Below, piece after piece: positions 44,663 through 53,572 of a stretch of DNA of 64,000 nucleotides (position 1 is its first letter; every line of letters starts with the position of its first letter). The position numbers and the translations under genes were made by a program. Source of the stretch: Uliginosibacterium sp. (GTDB lineage Bacteria > Pseudomonadota > Gammaproteobacteria > Burkholderiales > Rhodocyclaceae). The notes under the pieces are model-generated. The model ran no database searches. It saw nothing but the letters and a program-made list of their open reading frames with translations, and was not told the DNA's origin. The DNA is taken from contig JADKDZ010000005.1 of the NCBI GenBank assembly GCA_016718265.1, positions 1-64,000 on the forward strand, written 5' to 3'.

Positions 44663-45700
44663 ATGCTGACTCTTGAAGATTTTGATTATTTCCTGCCGCC
44701 CGAGTTGATCGCACAAACCGCGCTGCCTGACCGGGCGGCCTCGCGTCTGCTGCACGTGCGCGCCGAATCATTGCATGACCACATCTTCCGCGACTTGCCG
44801 GGCCTCTTGCGCCCGAACGACTTGCTTGTTTTCAACGACAGTCGCGTGCTGCACGCCCGCTTGTTTGGCCAGAAGGAAAGCGGTGGTCAGGTCGAGGTGA
44901 TGATCGAGCGCCCCCTTGGCGATCATGAAGTCATAGCCATGATCCGTGCCAGCAAGTCCCCCAAGCCCGGCTCTCGGCTTCGTCTTGCTGACGCTTTCGA
45001 GGCTGAAGTACTGGGCCGCACAGGTGCTCAGGGCGAATTCTTTCACTTGCGCTTCCCGCCGGACGATACAGCCGTCAATTACATCGAGCGTTTTGGCAAG
45101 CTGCCGCTGCCGCCTTACATCGAGCATGCGGCGACCGCGTCTGACGAAACGCGCTATCAGACCGTTTACGCCCGGGAGTTGGGCAGTGTTGCGGCGCCCA
45201 CGGCAGGGTTGCACTTCGACGAAGCCTTGCTCGCGGCGCTTGATGCGCACGGCATCCGTCGGGCTTTTGTGACTTTGCACGTTGGCGCGGGCACCTTCCA
45301 GCCGGTTCGGGAACACGATCTCGCCAGGCACCAGATGCACCGCGAGTGCTATTGCGTTCCGCATGAGACCGTCGACGCCATTGCCCGAACACGCGCGGCT
45401 GGCGGCCGCATCATCAGTGTCGGCACGACTGCCCTGCGTGCGCTGGAATCGGCAGCACAGGGCGACACACTGGCTGCGGGGAGCCAGGAAACGGGGATTT
45501 TCATCACGCCCGGCTATCGGTTCCGCGTCGTCGATGCCCTGATCACCAATTTCCATTTACCCAAGTCGACCTTGCTGATGCTGGTCTCTGCGCTGGCAGG
45601 GATCGACACCATCCGCCGGGCGTACGCCCACGCGATTGCGCAGTCGTACCGCTTCTTCAGCTATGGCGACGCCATGTTTATTGACTCCCCAAGATCATGA
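44663..45700 (+). CDS. queA: S-adenosylmethionine:tRNA ribosyltransferase-isomerase
   Basis: 345 residues, starting MLTLEDFDYFLPPELIAQTA. Family blocks are LLVFNDSRVLHARLFGQK, FGKLPLPPYIEHAA, YQTVYARELGSVAAPTAGLH, HVGAGTFQPV and TNFHLPKSTLLMLVSALAG. It transfers the ribosyl part of SAM to preQ1 in tRNA to form epoxyqueuosine. It overlaps tgt by 4 bases; the queA-tgt-yajC-secD-secF order is a classical proteobacterial operon. Confidence 0.98.
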   Translation: MLTLEDFDYFLPPELIAQTALPDRAASRLLHVRAESLHDHIFRDLPGLLRPNDLLVFNDSRVLHARLFGQKESGGQVEVMIERPLGDHEVIAMIRASKSPKPGSRLRLADAFEAEVLGRTGAQGEFFHLRFPPDDTAVNYIERFGKLPLPPYIEHAATASDETRYQTVYARELGSVAAPTAGLHFDEALLAALDAHGIRRAFVTLHVGAGTFQPVREHDLARHQMHRECYCVPHETVDAIARTRAAGGRIISVGTTALRALESAAQGDTLAAGSQETGIFITPGYRFRVVDALITNFHLPKSTLLMLVSALAGIDTIRRAYAHAIAQSYRFFSYGDAMFIDSPRS

Positions 45701-46806
45701 AATTCGAACTCCTGAAAACGACTGGTCAGGCCCGCCGTGGCCGCCTGCACCTCGCACACGGTATTGTCGAGACCCCGGTATTCATGCCGGTGGGCACCTA
45801 TGGCACCGTCAAGGCGATGAGCCCGCACGAGCTCGACGACATTGGCGCGCAGATCTGCCTGGGCAACACCTTCCATCTGTGGCTGCGCCCGGGGCTGGAC
45901 GTGATGTCGGCCTTCGGCGGCTTGCATGATTTCATGCAATGGCAAAAACCCATCCTCACCGATTCCGGCGGCTTCCAGGTGTTTTCGCTCGGTGCGCTGC
46001 GCAAGATCACCGAAGAAGGCGTGAAGTTTTCCTCGCCCGTGAACGGCGACAAGCTCTTCCTCACGCCCGAGGAGTCAATGCGCATCCAGCACGTGCTCAA
46101 TTCCGACATCGTGATGATTTTCGACGAATGCACGCCCTACCCCGCCAGCGTGGACGAAGCCGCGAAATCGATGCGCATGTCGGCACGCTGGGCGCAACGC
46201 TCGCGCGACGCGCACGACACCCTGAACAACCGCAATGCCCTGTTCGGCATCGTTCAAGGCGGCATGTACGAGAGCCTGCGCGACGAGTCGCTGGGCGTTC
46301 TCAACCGCATCGGCTTCGACGGCTTTGCGATCGGCGGTCTCTCTGTTGGGGAGCCCAAGGAAGAGTTTTACCGCGTGCTCGCGCATACCGGCCCCCGTTT
46401 GCCCGCGGACAAGCCGCACTACCTGATGGGCGTCGGCACGCCGGAGGATCTGGTGTACGGCGTCTCGCAAGGCATCGACATGTTCGACTGCGTGATGCCG
46501 ACCCGCAACGCCCGCAACGGCTGGCTCTTCACGCAGTGGGGGGACCTCAAGATCCGCAATGCCAGGCACAAAGCGGATACGCGCCCGATCGACGAGGCCT
46601 GCGGCTGCTATACCTGTCGGCATTTCTCGCGCGCCTACCTGCACCACCTGGACAGGGCGAAGGAAATGCTGGGCCCCCGGCTGATGACCATTCACAACCT
46701 TTACTACTACCAGCAGCTGATGCGCGAAATGCGCGCAGCGATCGACGCCGACGACTTTGCCGGCTTCCAGCAGGATTTCGCCACACGGCGTGGTCGCGGC
46801 GCCTGA
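45697..46806 (+). CDS. tgt: tRNA-guanine transglycosylase
   Basis: 369 residues, starting MKFELLKTTGQARRGRLHLA. The catalytic aspartates lie in LTDSGGFQVFSLG and FDCVMPTRNARNG; the zinc site is CGCYTCRHFSRAYLHHL with a following MTIHNLYYY. It exchanges guanine-34 of GUN-anticodon tRNAs for preQ1. It is translationally coupled to queA. Confidence 0.98.
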   Translation: MKFELLKTTGQARRGRLHLAHGIVETPVFMPVGTYGTVKAMSPHELDDIGAQICLGNTFHLWLRPGLDVMSAFGGLHDFMQWQKPILTDSGGFQVFSLGALRKITEEGVKFSSPVNGDKLFLTPEESMRIQHVLNSDIVMIFDECTPYPASVDEAAKSMRMSARWAQRSRDAHDTLNNRNALFGIVQGGMYESLRDESLGVLNRIGFDGFAIGGLSVGEPKEEFYRVLAHTGPRLPADKPHYLMGVGTPEDLVYGVSQGIDMFDCVMPTRNARNGWLFTQWGDLKIRNARHKADTRPIDEACGCYTCRHFSRAYLHHLDRAKEMLGPRLMTIHNLYYYQQLMREMRAAIDADDFAGFQQDFATRRGRGA

Positions 46807-46825
46807 GCGTGCGAAAAGGCATGCT

Positions 46826-46852
46826 GGAGAAGTCCATCTGGTGCGGTTCTTC
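46826..46852. repeat. Degenerate dispersed-hairpin copy after tgt
   Basis: GGAGAAGTCC, loop ATCTGGTGC, then GGTTCTTC is a variant of the GGAGAGCC-loop-TGC-GGCTCTCC hairpin seen at 12746 and 13987. As there, it directly follows a stop codon. Confidence 0.5.
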
Positions 46853-46922
46853 AGGCATCGCCTGCGGGACGCTGGCACCCGCCTGGGGCAGAATCCAGGC
46901 CGCACCAGCCCAGCAACAGTCC

Positions 46923-46952
46923 TTGAGATCGCACCGGCCACCACGATATATG
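46923..46952 (+). promoter_or_regulatory. Candidate sigma70 promoter of yajC-secDF
   Basis: TTGAGA and TATATG are separated by 18 bases, about 45 bases before the yajC ATG. A second TATACT lies at about 46960. Confidence 0.4.
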
Positions 46953-46995
46953 CCCTGCTATACTCGCGCCCTTGTTAATCCTTAAGCCTATGGAG

Positions 46996-47337
46996 ATGAA
47001 TGTGTTTCTGATTTCAGATGCGTACGCGCAAACAGCCGGAGCAGCCGCCGCGGATCCTGGCTTATTGGGTAGCCCGTTTTTGCTCATGGGCATCATGTTC
47101 GTCGCCATGTACTTCATGATTTTCCGCCCGCAAGCCAAGCGCGCCAAAGAACACAAGGCACTGCTCGAAGCCCTCGCGACGGGGGACGAAATCATCACGG
47201 CCAGCGGCATTGCCGGCAAGATTGCCAGCGTGGGCGACACCTTCGTCAAGGTCGAAATCGCCAGCGGCGTGGAGGTCGTGGTCCAGAAATCGGCCATCGG
47301 CACGGTGCTGCCAAAAGGATCACTCAAGAACGCCTGA
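46996..47337 (+). CDS. yajC: Preprotein translocase subunit YajC
   Basis: 113 residues from the ATG at 46996 (MNVFLISDAYAQTAGAAAAD), preferred because GGAG precedes it; an ATG at 46990 is an alternative. One TM helix (LLMGIMFVAMYFMIFRP) is followed by the conserved RPQAKRAKEHKALLEALATG and DEIITASGIAGKI. It associates with SecDF in the holotranslocon of the inner membrane. Confidence 0.95.
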   Translation: MNVFLISDAYAQTAGAAAADPGLLGSPFLLMGIMFVAMYFMIFRPQAKRAKEHKALLEALATGDEIITASGIAGKIASVGDTFVKVEIASGVEVVVQKSAIGTVLPKGSLKNA

Positions 47338-47401
47338 TGTGCGCGGCGGGCTATGCCCCGCCCCGGCCTCAGATCACACTCACTTTTGACCCTCTCCGAC
47401 C

Positions 47402-49243
47402 ATGAATCGTTACCCGATCTGGAAGAACCTGATGATTGGCGTCGTGCTGATCTTCGGGCTGCTTTACACCTTGCCGAATTTCTTTGGCGAAGTCCCTGCC
47501 GTCCAGGTATCCACGGCCCGCTCATCGCTGAAAGTCGATGACGATCTGGAGAAACGCGTGCTGGAGATTCTGACCAGTGCCAAGATCGAAAACTCCGGTG
47601 TCGTCCGTGATCAGGCCAGTTTGCGGGTCCGCGTGAAAGATATCGACACGCAGCAGAAGGCGCGAGAGAGCGTTGATCGTGCGCTGAATCCGGACCCGAA
47701 GAACCCCGGCTACGTCGTGGCCCTGAACCTGCTCTCGGCCAGCCCGAAGTGGTTGACCGCGATCAATGCCTTGCCAATGTATCTGGGTCTGGACTTGCGC
47801 GGCGGCGTGCACTTCCTGCTGCAAGTGGACATGCAGGGCGCTGTCTCCAAGCAGATCGACGCGACCGCCGGTGATCTGCGCACACTGCTGCGCCAGAAGA
47901 AACTCAGCCATGGTGGCGTAAGCCGTGAAGGCGACAAGCTGGCCTTGCGTCTGCGCAGCGAAGCCGACCGCAAGCAGGCACAGAACATCATTCGCGATGC
48001 GCGCGACGATCTCGAATTCGCAGAGCGCACAGAGGGCAACGACTTCTGGCTCATCGCCACCCTCACCGCCCCGGCGCGCAAATCCATCCAGGAAGAAGCG
48101 ATCAAGCAGAACATCGTTACCCTGCATAACCGGGTGAACGAGCTGGGCGTCGCCGAGCCTGTGATCCAGCAGCAAGGGCTCGACCGCATTGTCGTGCAAC
48201 TGCCGGGTGTGCAGGATGTGTCGAAGGCCAAGGATCTGATCGGCCGTACCGCCACGCTGCAGGTGCGCATGGTGGCCGAAGGGGCCGACCCGATCAACCC
48301 GCCGCCGGGGGTCGACGTCTTCCCCGAAATTCGCGATGGGCAGGAAGTCCCGCATGCGGTGAAAAAACAAGTCGTGCTGACGGGGGACCGCTTCGTCAAG
48401 GCAAGCGCGACCTTTGACAGCAACCAGCAACCCGCCGTGTCGGTCGATCTGGATTCGGCCGGCGGCCTGATCATGCGCGACACGACGCGCGAGTATATCC
48501 ACAAGCAGATGGCCATCGTCCTGTTTGAAAAAGGTCGGGGTGAAGCGATCTCGGTGGCGACCATCCAGGGCGAGTTCTCGAACAAATTCCAGATTACGGG
48601 CAATTTCTCGGCCGAAGACACGACACGCCTGGCGATCCTGATCCGCTCCGGTTCACTGGCCGCTCCCATGGACATCATTGAAGAACGTGTGATCGGACCC
48701 AGCGCCGTCGCGGAGAACATCCAGAAGGGCTTCAACTCGACGCTCTGGGGCTTCGTCGCGATTGCCGCGTTCATGTGCACGTACTACATGCTGTTCGGTG
48801 TGATCTCGACCATCGCACTCAGCGCCAACGTGCTCCTGCTGATCGCCGTGCTCTCATTCTGTCAGGCAACGCTGACCCTGCCGGGCATCGCCGCGATCGC
48901 GCTGACGCTGGGGATGGCCATCGACTCGAACGTGCTGATCAATGAGCGTATCCGGGAAGAGTTGCGGAACGGTGTCTCGCCCCAGGCGGCCATCACCGCC
49001 GGCTACGAGCGTGCCTTCGATACCATTCTGGACTCCAACGTCACCACGCTGATAGCCGGCATCGCGCTGTTTGCCTTCGGCTCAGGCCCCGTCAAGGGCT
49101 TTGCCGTGGTCCATTGCCTTGGCATCCTGACCTCCATGTTCAGCGCAGTGCTGGTCTCGCGCATGATCACCAACTTTGTCTATGGCTATCGCCGCAAACT
49201 GGACAAGCTGGGAATCGGTCAGATCTGGAAACCGGGCGTCTAA
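47402..49243 (+). CDS. secD: Protein translocase subunit SecD
   Basis: 613 residues, starting MNRYPIWKNLMIGVVLIFGL (TM1). The D1 motif LGLDLRGGVHFLLQVD is present, then the P1 periplasmic base and head domains (NRVNELGVAEPVIQQQGLDR), then five TM helices with the conserved IALTLGMAIDSNVLINERIR and SNVTTLIAGIALFAFGSGPV. With SecF it uses the proton gradient to pull preproteins from SecYEG. It lies 64 bases after yajC. Confidence 0.98.
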   Translation: MNRYPIWKNLMIGVVLIFGLLYTLPNFFGEVPAVQVSTARSSLKVDDDLEKRVLEILTSAKIENSGVVRDQASLRVRVKDIDTQQKARESVDRALNPDPKNPGYVVALNLLSASPKWLTAINALPMYLGLDLRGGVHFLLQVDMQGAVSKQIDATAGDLRTLLRQKKLSHGGVSREGDKLALRLRSEADRKQAQNIIRDARDDLEFAERTEGNDFWLIATLTAPARKSIQEEAIKQNIVTLHNRVNELGVAEPVIQQQGLDRIVVQLPGVQDVSKAKDLIGRTATLQVRMVAEGADPINPPPGVDVFPEIRDGQEVPHAVKKQVVLTGDRFVKASATFDSNQQPAVSVDLDSAGGLIMRDTTREYIHKQMAIVLFEKGRGEAISVATIQGEFSNKFQITGNFSAEDTTRLAILIRSGSLAAPMDIIEERVIGPSAVAENIQKGFNSTLWGFVAIAAFMCTYYMLFGVISTIALSANVLLLIAVLSFCQATLTLPGIAAIALTLGMAIDSNVLINERIREELRNGVSPQAAITAGYERAFDTILDSNVTTLIAGIALFAFGSGPVKGFAVVHCLGILTSMFSAVLVSRMITNFVYGYRRKLDKLGIGQIWKPGV

Positions 49244-49266
49244 GCCCAGGCGGAGAACACAACACC

Positions 49267-50289
49267 ATGGAATTATTCCGTATCAAAAAAGATTTGCCGT
49301 TCATGAAGCACGCGTTGGTGTTCAACGCAATTTCGGCAATCACTTTCCTGCTCGCCGTCTTTTTCATTTTCTACAAAGGCTTGCATTTTTCCGTCGAATT
49401 CACCGGCGGCACGGTAATGGAAGTCAGCTACACCGAGTCGCCGAGTCTGGACACGATTCGTGCAGCGCTGGAAAAGACCCACCCGGACATCCAGGTGCAG
49501 ACTTTCGGCTCGTCGCGCGACGTGATGATCCGCATTCCCAACAAGGCCGGTCAAGGTCAGAAGCTCAGTACGCAATCGAGTGCCGTCTTCGAGCAAACCT
49601 GCCAGCTTGCCGGGGGCGCGGTCAGCTCAATCTCTTCGGTATCGGACAAAGGGATCGAAACGACCCGGCAATCTTGTCAGTCTGCACAGAAGACCGAACT
49701 TTCCTCCATCAAGCGCGTGGAATTCGTCGGCCCACAGGTGGGACAGGAGCTGGCATCGGACGGCGGGATGGCCCTGCTGATGGTGGTCATCGGCATCGTG
49801 ATCTACCTTGCCTTCCGCTTCGAGTGGCGCTTCGCCGTCTCGGCCATCATTGCCAACCTGCATGATGTGATCATCATCGTCGGCTTTTTTGCGTTCTTTC
49901 AATGGGAGTTCTCGCTCCCGGTGCTGGCGGCCGTGCTGGCCGTGCTCGGTTACTCCGTGAACGAGTCCGTGATCGTGTTTGACCGGGTGCGCGAAACCTT
50001 CCGCAACAGCCGCATGCGTGGTCTTTCGGTACCAGAAGTGCTGGACCACGCTATTACCAGCACGATCTCGCGGACCATCATCACCCACGCCTGTACCTTG
50101 ATGATGGCACTGTCGATGTTCTTCTTCGGCGGCCCGACCCTGCACTACTTCGCGCTGGCGCTGGCTATCGGGATCTGCTTCGGCATCTACTCCTCCGTGC
50201 TGGTTGCCAGCCCGCTGGTCATGTGGCTCGGTGTCTCGCGCGAGCAGTTCATCAAGCCGCAGAAGCAAAAGGACGAGGCGGTGGTGTAA
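49267..50289 (+). CDS. secF: Protein translocase subunit SecF
   Basis: 340 residues from the ATG at 49267 (MELFRIKKDLPFMKHALVFN). The motif VEFTGGTVMEV follows TM1; a periplasmic segment contains KRVEFVGPQVGQELASDG; then five TM helices with LGYSVNESVIVFDRVRETFR and TSTISRTIITHACTLMMALS. It ends the yajC-secD-secF unit, 23 bases after secD, and is followed by a clear terminator. Confidence 0.98.
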   Translation: MELFRIKKDLPFMKHALVFNAISAITFLLAVFFIFYKGLHFSVEFTGGTVMEVSYTESPSLDTIRAALEKTHPDIQVQTFGSSRDVMIRIPNKAGQGQKLSTQSSAVFEQTCQLAGGAVSSISSVSDKGIETTRQSCQSAQKTELSSIKRVEFVGPQVGQELASDGGMALLMVVIGIVIYLAFRFEWRFAVSAIIANLHDVIIIVGFFAFFQWEFSLPVLAAVLAVLGYSVNESVIVFDRVRETFRNSRMRGLSVPEVLDHAITSTISRTIITHACTLMMALSMFFFGGPTLHYFALALAIGICFGIYSSVLVASPLVMWLGVSREQFIKPQKQKDEAVV

Positions 50290-50309
50290 GCGCACCGCAC
50301 GGCACACAC

Positions 50310-50337
50310 AAAAAACGGCCCTTGTAGGGCCTTTTTT
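50310..50337 (+). terminator. Rho-independent terminator after secF
   Basis: AAAACGGCCC-TTGTA-GGGCC followed by six T; flanking A and T runs make it bidirectional. Confidence 0.9.
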
Positions 50338-50388
50338 GTCTGGGAAGGATGCGTTCATACTGGCACCCATCAACTACAGGAGAAAACC

Positions 50389-51081
50389 GTGACAGACACT
50401 CAGGCCGCGACGCGCAAAATCCGCTTATGGGATCTTCCCCTGCGCCTCTTTCACTGGAGCCTCTTGCTGCTGGTGGTGGGTGCTGTTGTCAGTGCCGAAA
50501 TAGCTGATGAGGTCTCGGGCGCGATGGACTGGCACCCACGTTTTGGCTACGCCATCCTGACACTGCTGCTGTTCCGCCTGATTTGGGGCTTTGTCGGCGG
50601 CACACACGCGCGCTTCTCGAACTTCGTGCGCGGACCCGCCGCGGTGGCGGGCTATCTGCGCCTGTTCAGGACGCACCGGGCGCCCTCGATCGGCCATAAC
50701 CCGCTCGGCGCACTCTCGGTCGTCGCGCTGCTGACGAGCCTGCTGCTCCAGGCTGTCTCGGGCTTGTTCCTCAACGTTGAAGACTTTGGCATCGAAGGGC
50801 CGCTCTTCAAACACGTCAGCAATGCCGTCGCTGACGTGTTCTGGGAAATCCACGAGATCAATCCGGGCGTGTTGATCGCGCTCGTGGCCCTGCATGTTGC
50901 GGCGATCCTGTTCTACCGCATCGTCAAACGCGAGGACCTGGTGACGCCTATGCTGACCGGCAACAAGCGCGTACCCGAGGGGCACGCCGAAAGCGAGGCC
51001 CAAGGGGGCTCCGTGATTCGGGGCGCTGTTGTCCTTGCACTCGCGGCCTTGGCGGTGTGGTTCATCGCGAACAAAGTGTAA
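50389..51081 (+). CDS. Cytochrome b561-family membrane protein
   Basis: 230 residues. Four TM helices carry haem-ligand histidines in LPLRLFHWSLLLLV, AMDWHPRFGYAILT, HRAPSIGHNPLGALSV and PGVLIALVALHVAAILFY, followed by a C-terminal fifth hydrophobic segment. This is the soluble-cytochrome-c-partner type of cytochrome b/b561, often next to a cytochrome c' gene as here, so it may transfer electrons between quinol and the periplasmic cytochrome encoded at 51134. A terminator separates the two convergent genes. Confidence 0.9.
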   Translation: MTDTQAATRKIRLWDLPLRLFHWSLLLLVVGAVVSAEIADEVSGAMDWHPRFGYAILTLLLFRLIWGFVGGTHARFSNFVRGPAAVAGYLRLFRTHRAPSIGHNPLGALSVVALLTSLLLQAVSGLFLNVEDFGIEGPLFKHVSNAVADVFWEIHEINPGVLIALVALHVAAILFYRIVKREDLVTPMLTGNKRVPEGHAESEAQGGSVIRGAVVLALAALAVWFIANKV

Positions 51082-51086
51082 GCACG

Positions 51087-51114
51087 AAAAAAAAACCGGC
51101 GCATCCTGCGCCGG
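51087..51114 (-). terminator. Terminator for the cytochrome c' gene (convergent)
   Basis: CCGGCGCATCCTGCGCCGG is a 7-bp stem hairpin; on the minus strand it is followed by nine T. Confidence 0.9.
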
Positions 51115-51133
51115 CTTTCGATCAGACGAGCAC

Positions 51134-51583
51134 TTACTTCATCCGGTAGTCGTCGTGGCAGCCCTTGCAGGTTTTGCCCAGATCGCCGAGAGCAAGCTGC
51201 AAGGTTTTCAGATCCCCCGCAGCGGCAGGCAAGGCCTTGGCAGCGCTGGTGAACTTGTCATACGCAGCCTTGAACTTTTCCGGCTCACTCCAGACCTTGG
51301 GGTCACTCTTGTGTGACGCCCCTTTGTCGGTGCCCGGACCGTAGGCACCCGCCAGCAATGGCAAATCGCTCAAGGTAGCGATTACGTCGGCGTGGCGCGT
51401 GGCCACCTCCTTGTTGAAGGGCATGTCGCCTTTGGCCATCGCCGACAGCGGGCCCATGCTTCGGGCCGTGACCGTCATGGCCGATTTCCGGTATTCAATC
51501 TGCTGCTCGGGTTTTGCCTGGGCAAATGCAAGCGCCGACGCGAGCATCACGGTTGTCAAAGCGAGTGCTTGATGTATTTTCAT
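51134..51583 (-). CDS. Class II cytochrome c (cytochrome c'/c-556 type)
   Basis: 149 residues. A signal peptide (MKIHQALALTTVMLASALAF, cleavage after AFA) precedes a four-helix bundle with the C-terminal haem-binding motif CKGCHDDYR. The length and C-terminal CxxCH are typical of periplasmic cytochromes c' and c-556. It may bind NO or carry electrons; the gene for a likely membrane partner (b561 type) is convergent to it. Confidence 0.92.
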   Translation of the reverse strand: MKIHQALALTTVMLASALAFAQAKPEQQIEYRKSAMTVTARSMGPLSAMAKGDMPFNKEVATRHADVIATLSDLPLLAGAYGPGTDKGASHKSDPKVWSEPEKFKAAYDKFTSAAKALPAAAGDLKTLQLALGDLGKTCKGCHDDYRMK

Positions 51584-51643
51584 GATTCCCTCTATTGGAA
51601 ATGATGGGTGGGTCTATCCGCACAGAGCACGTACCCTGCAGGC

Positions 51644-51964
51644 TTATGCTACTGCGAAAACCTGTTTGACCGTCAGCACCTTGCCCGTCGCGACAATCTC
51701 CAGCAGACGGTCAATATTGGGATGCTTGCCGGGGTTGGCGCGCGCATCCTCGGTGTGCTCGGCGTACAACTCAAGACCCTTGCGCGCCGCATCCGGCGTG
51801 ATGGCGCCATAGAACTGCGCCAGGTGGTTGTAAAGGGTCAGCGAGCCGATCTGCCCCGGCTTGTGCTCGATGCTCGCAAGCTGTTCGCCCTCGGCATCAA
51901 GGAGTTGCAGCGCGGCGAGGTGAGACACGCCAGGAAGTTGTTTGAGGTTATCCGCGAAAGCCAT
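51644..51964 (-). CDS. Small conserved protein, DUF2322-like
   Basis: 106 residues from the ATG at 51964 (MAFADNLKQLPGVSHLAALQ), or 110 from the ATG at 51976. The central KPGQIGSLTLYNHLAQFYGA and ENPGKHPNIDRLL-like (ARANPGKHPNIDRLLEI) blocks match the DUF2322 family from memory. Function unknown, no signal peptide. It follows queG on the same strand. Confidence 0.7.
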   Translation of the reverse strand: MAFADNLKQLPGVSHLAALQLLDAEGEQLASIEHKPGQIGSLTLYNHLAQFYGAITPDAARKGLELYAEHTEDARANPGKHPNIDRLLEIVATGKVLTVKQVFAVA

Positions 51965-52021
51965 GATTTGTTGCAAGCCAGAAATGGAAAAACGCGAATT
52001 CTACCGCCGGACACGCAACGC

Positions 52022-53086
52022 TCAACAACCATGCCTTGCAAGAGCCCACTGCACGTGCTCACGCACCAGCGCCGACGCGTGATCACTCCGGGCCCGCAGC
52101 GCCTCGACAAGCGCTGGCGTCGTCGGCGCGTTGCCCAAACCAACGGCAAGGTTTCGCAACCAGCGTTCATAGCCAATGCGGTAGATGGCAGAGCCTGCCA
52201 TCCGGGCCATAAATTCTGACTCCGACCATGCGAACAAGCTGACCATCGAGGCCGCATCAAGCCCATTGCGCACCGCAAAATCCGGCTCTTCCGTGACGCG
52301 GGCAAAGCGATTCCAGGGGCAGACGAGCTGACAGTCGTCACAGCCGTAGACGCGATTCCCCAGCAAGGGGCGCAGCGCCTCCGGGATCGGGCCTTCATGC
52401 TCGATCGTCAGGTAAGAGATACAACGCCGCGCGTCCAGACGGTAGGGCGCGACGATTGCGGCGGTGGGGCACACGTCCAGGCAGCGACGGCAATCACCGC
52501 AGTGCGCCGTTTGCGGTGGATCGACGGGCAAGGCCAGATCGAGATAAATCTCGCCCAGAAAAAAGAATGAGCCGGCGTCACGATTCAACAGCAGCGTATG
52601 TTTCCCGCGCCAACCCAAGCCCGCCCGAGCTGCCAGCTCCACTTCAAGCACCGGCGCAGAATCCACGAACACCCGCGCACCGCACCCGGCCACTTCTGCC
52701 TGCAGCCAGTGCGCAAGGCGCTGCAAGCGCGCCCGCATCAGCTTGTGATAGTCCCGCCCGTGGGCGTAGCGCGCGATGGCGGCCTGAGAAGCATCTGCTG
52801 TCTCGACCGGCGCACGTGTCAGGTAGTCCATTCGCACCGACACGACACTCAGCGTGCCCGGCACAAGTTCTGCCGGTCGGGCACGCTTGAGACCATGTCG
52901 CGCCATATAATCCATGCCGCCATGAAAACCGGCCGCCAGCCATGCCAGCAAGCCCGGCTCGGCGTCACTCAGGTCGACACCGGCAATGGCCAGCGCGGCA
53001 AAGCCCAGTTGCCGACCTTGCTCACGCAGTCGCTCCACGAGCGCGGCCGCTTCAGAACCAGAAAGCTTGTCATGTCCGTCTTGCAT
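52022..53086 (-). CDS. queG: Epoxyqueuosine reductase QueG
   Basis: 354 residues from the ATG at 53086 (MQDGHDKLSGSEAAALVERL); ATGs at 53101 and 53125 are alternatives. A cobalamin-binding domain (ARYAHGRDYHKLMRARLQRL, FVDSAPVLEVELAARAGLGW) is followed by two 4Fe-4S motifs, CGDCRRCLDVCPTAAI and CDDCQLVCPWNRF, and a C-terminal HEAT-like segment. It catalyses the last step of queuosine synthesis, using cobalamin. It is divergent from tsaE and the 5' ends overlap by at least 15 bases. Confidence 0.96.
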   Translation of the reverse strand: MQDGHDKLSGSEAAALVERLREQGRQLGFAALAIAGVDLSDAEPGLLAWLAAGFHGGMDYMARHGLKRARPAELVPGTLSVVSVRMDYLTRAPVETADASQAAIARYAHGRDYHKLMRARLQRLAHWLQAEVAGCGARVFVDSAPVLEVELAARAGLGWRGKHTLLLNRDAGSFFFLGEIYLDLALPVDPPQTAHCGDCRRCLDVCPTAAIVAPYRLDARRCISYLTIEHEGPIPEALRPLLGNRVYGCDDCQLVCPWNRFARVTEEPDFAVRNGLDAASMVSLFAWSESEFMARMAGSAIYRIGYERWLRNLAVGLGNAPTTPALVEALRARSDHASALVREHVQWALARHGC

Positions 53087-53572
53087 CACAGTGCCGATCA
53101 TAGTGCCTTCAGCGAGCCAATTCACCTCGCTGACGCGCGTGCAACCGAGTCTATCGGGGCCGCACTGGCCGCCGTACTCAGCCCGGGACTGGTGATCTGG
53201 CTCAGCGGTGATCTCGGCGCTGGCAAGACCACCTTAAGCCGGGGGCTGCTTCGTGCGCTGGGGCACGCCGGCAGCGTCAAAAGCCCGACCTATACCTTGG
53301 TTGAACCTTATACCATTTCGAGATTTTCTCTGTATCATTTTGATTTTTATAGATTCAATTCTGCTGAAGAGTTTCTCGATGCTGGCTTGGACGAATACTT
53401 CGGTGCTGACGGAATCTGCCTCGTCGAGTGGGCAGACAAAGCACTCCCCTATATCCCCCCTCCGGATCTCGAACTGCACCTGGCACTCCATGAATCGGGG
53501 CGCGTCTTGCAATGCTTCGCACGCAGCGAGAAGGGGGACATATGCCTGAAACGACTCCACCTGCCCCTATGA
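53072..53572 (+). CDS. tsaE: tRNA threonylcarbamoyladenosine biosynthesis ATPase TsaE
   Basis: 166 residues from the ATG at 53072 (MSVLHHSADHSAFSEPIHLA). The P-loop is LSGDLGAGKTTLSRGLLRAL, then SPTYTLVEPY, YHFDFYRF and VEWADKA, all standard TsaE motifs. It powers the TsaBD complex that makes t6A37 in ANN-decoding tRNAs. It overlaps amiC by 31 bases. The central part (about 53310-53400) is AT-richer than its surroundings but keeps the frame. Confidence 0.95.
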   Translation: MSVLHHSADHSAFSEPIHLADARATESIGAALAAVLSPGLVIWLSGDLGAGKTTLSRGLLRALGHAGSVKSPTYTLVEPYTISRFSLYHFDFYRFNSAEEFLDAGLDEYFGADGICLVEWADKALPYIPPPDLELHLALHESGRVLQCFARSEKGDICLKRLHLPL

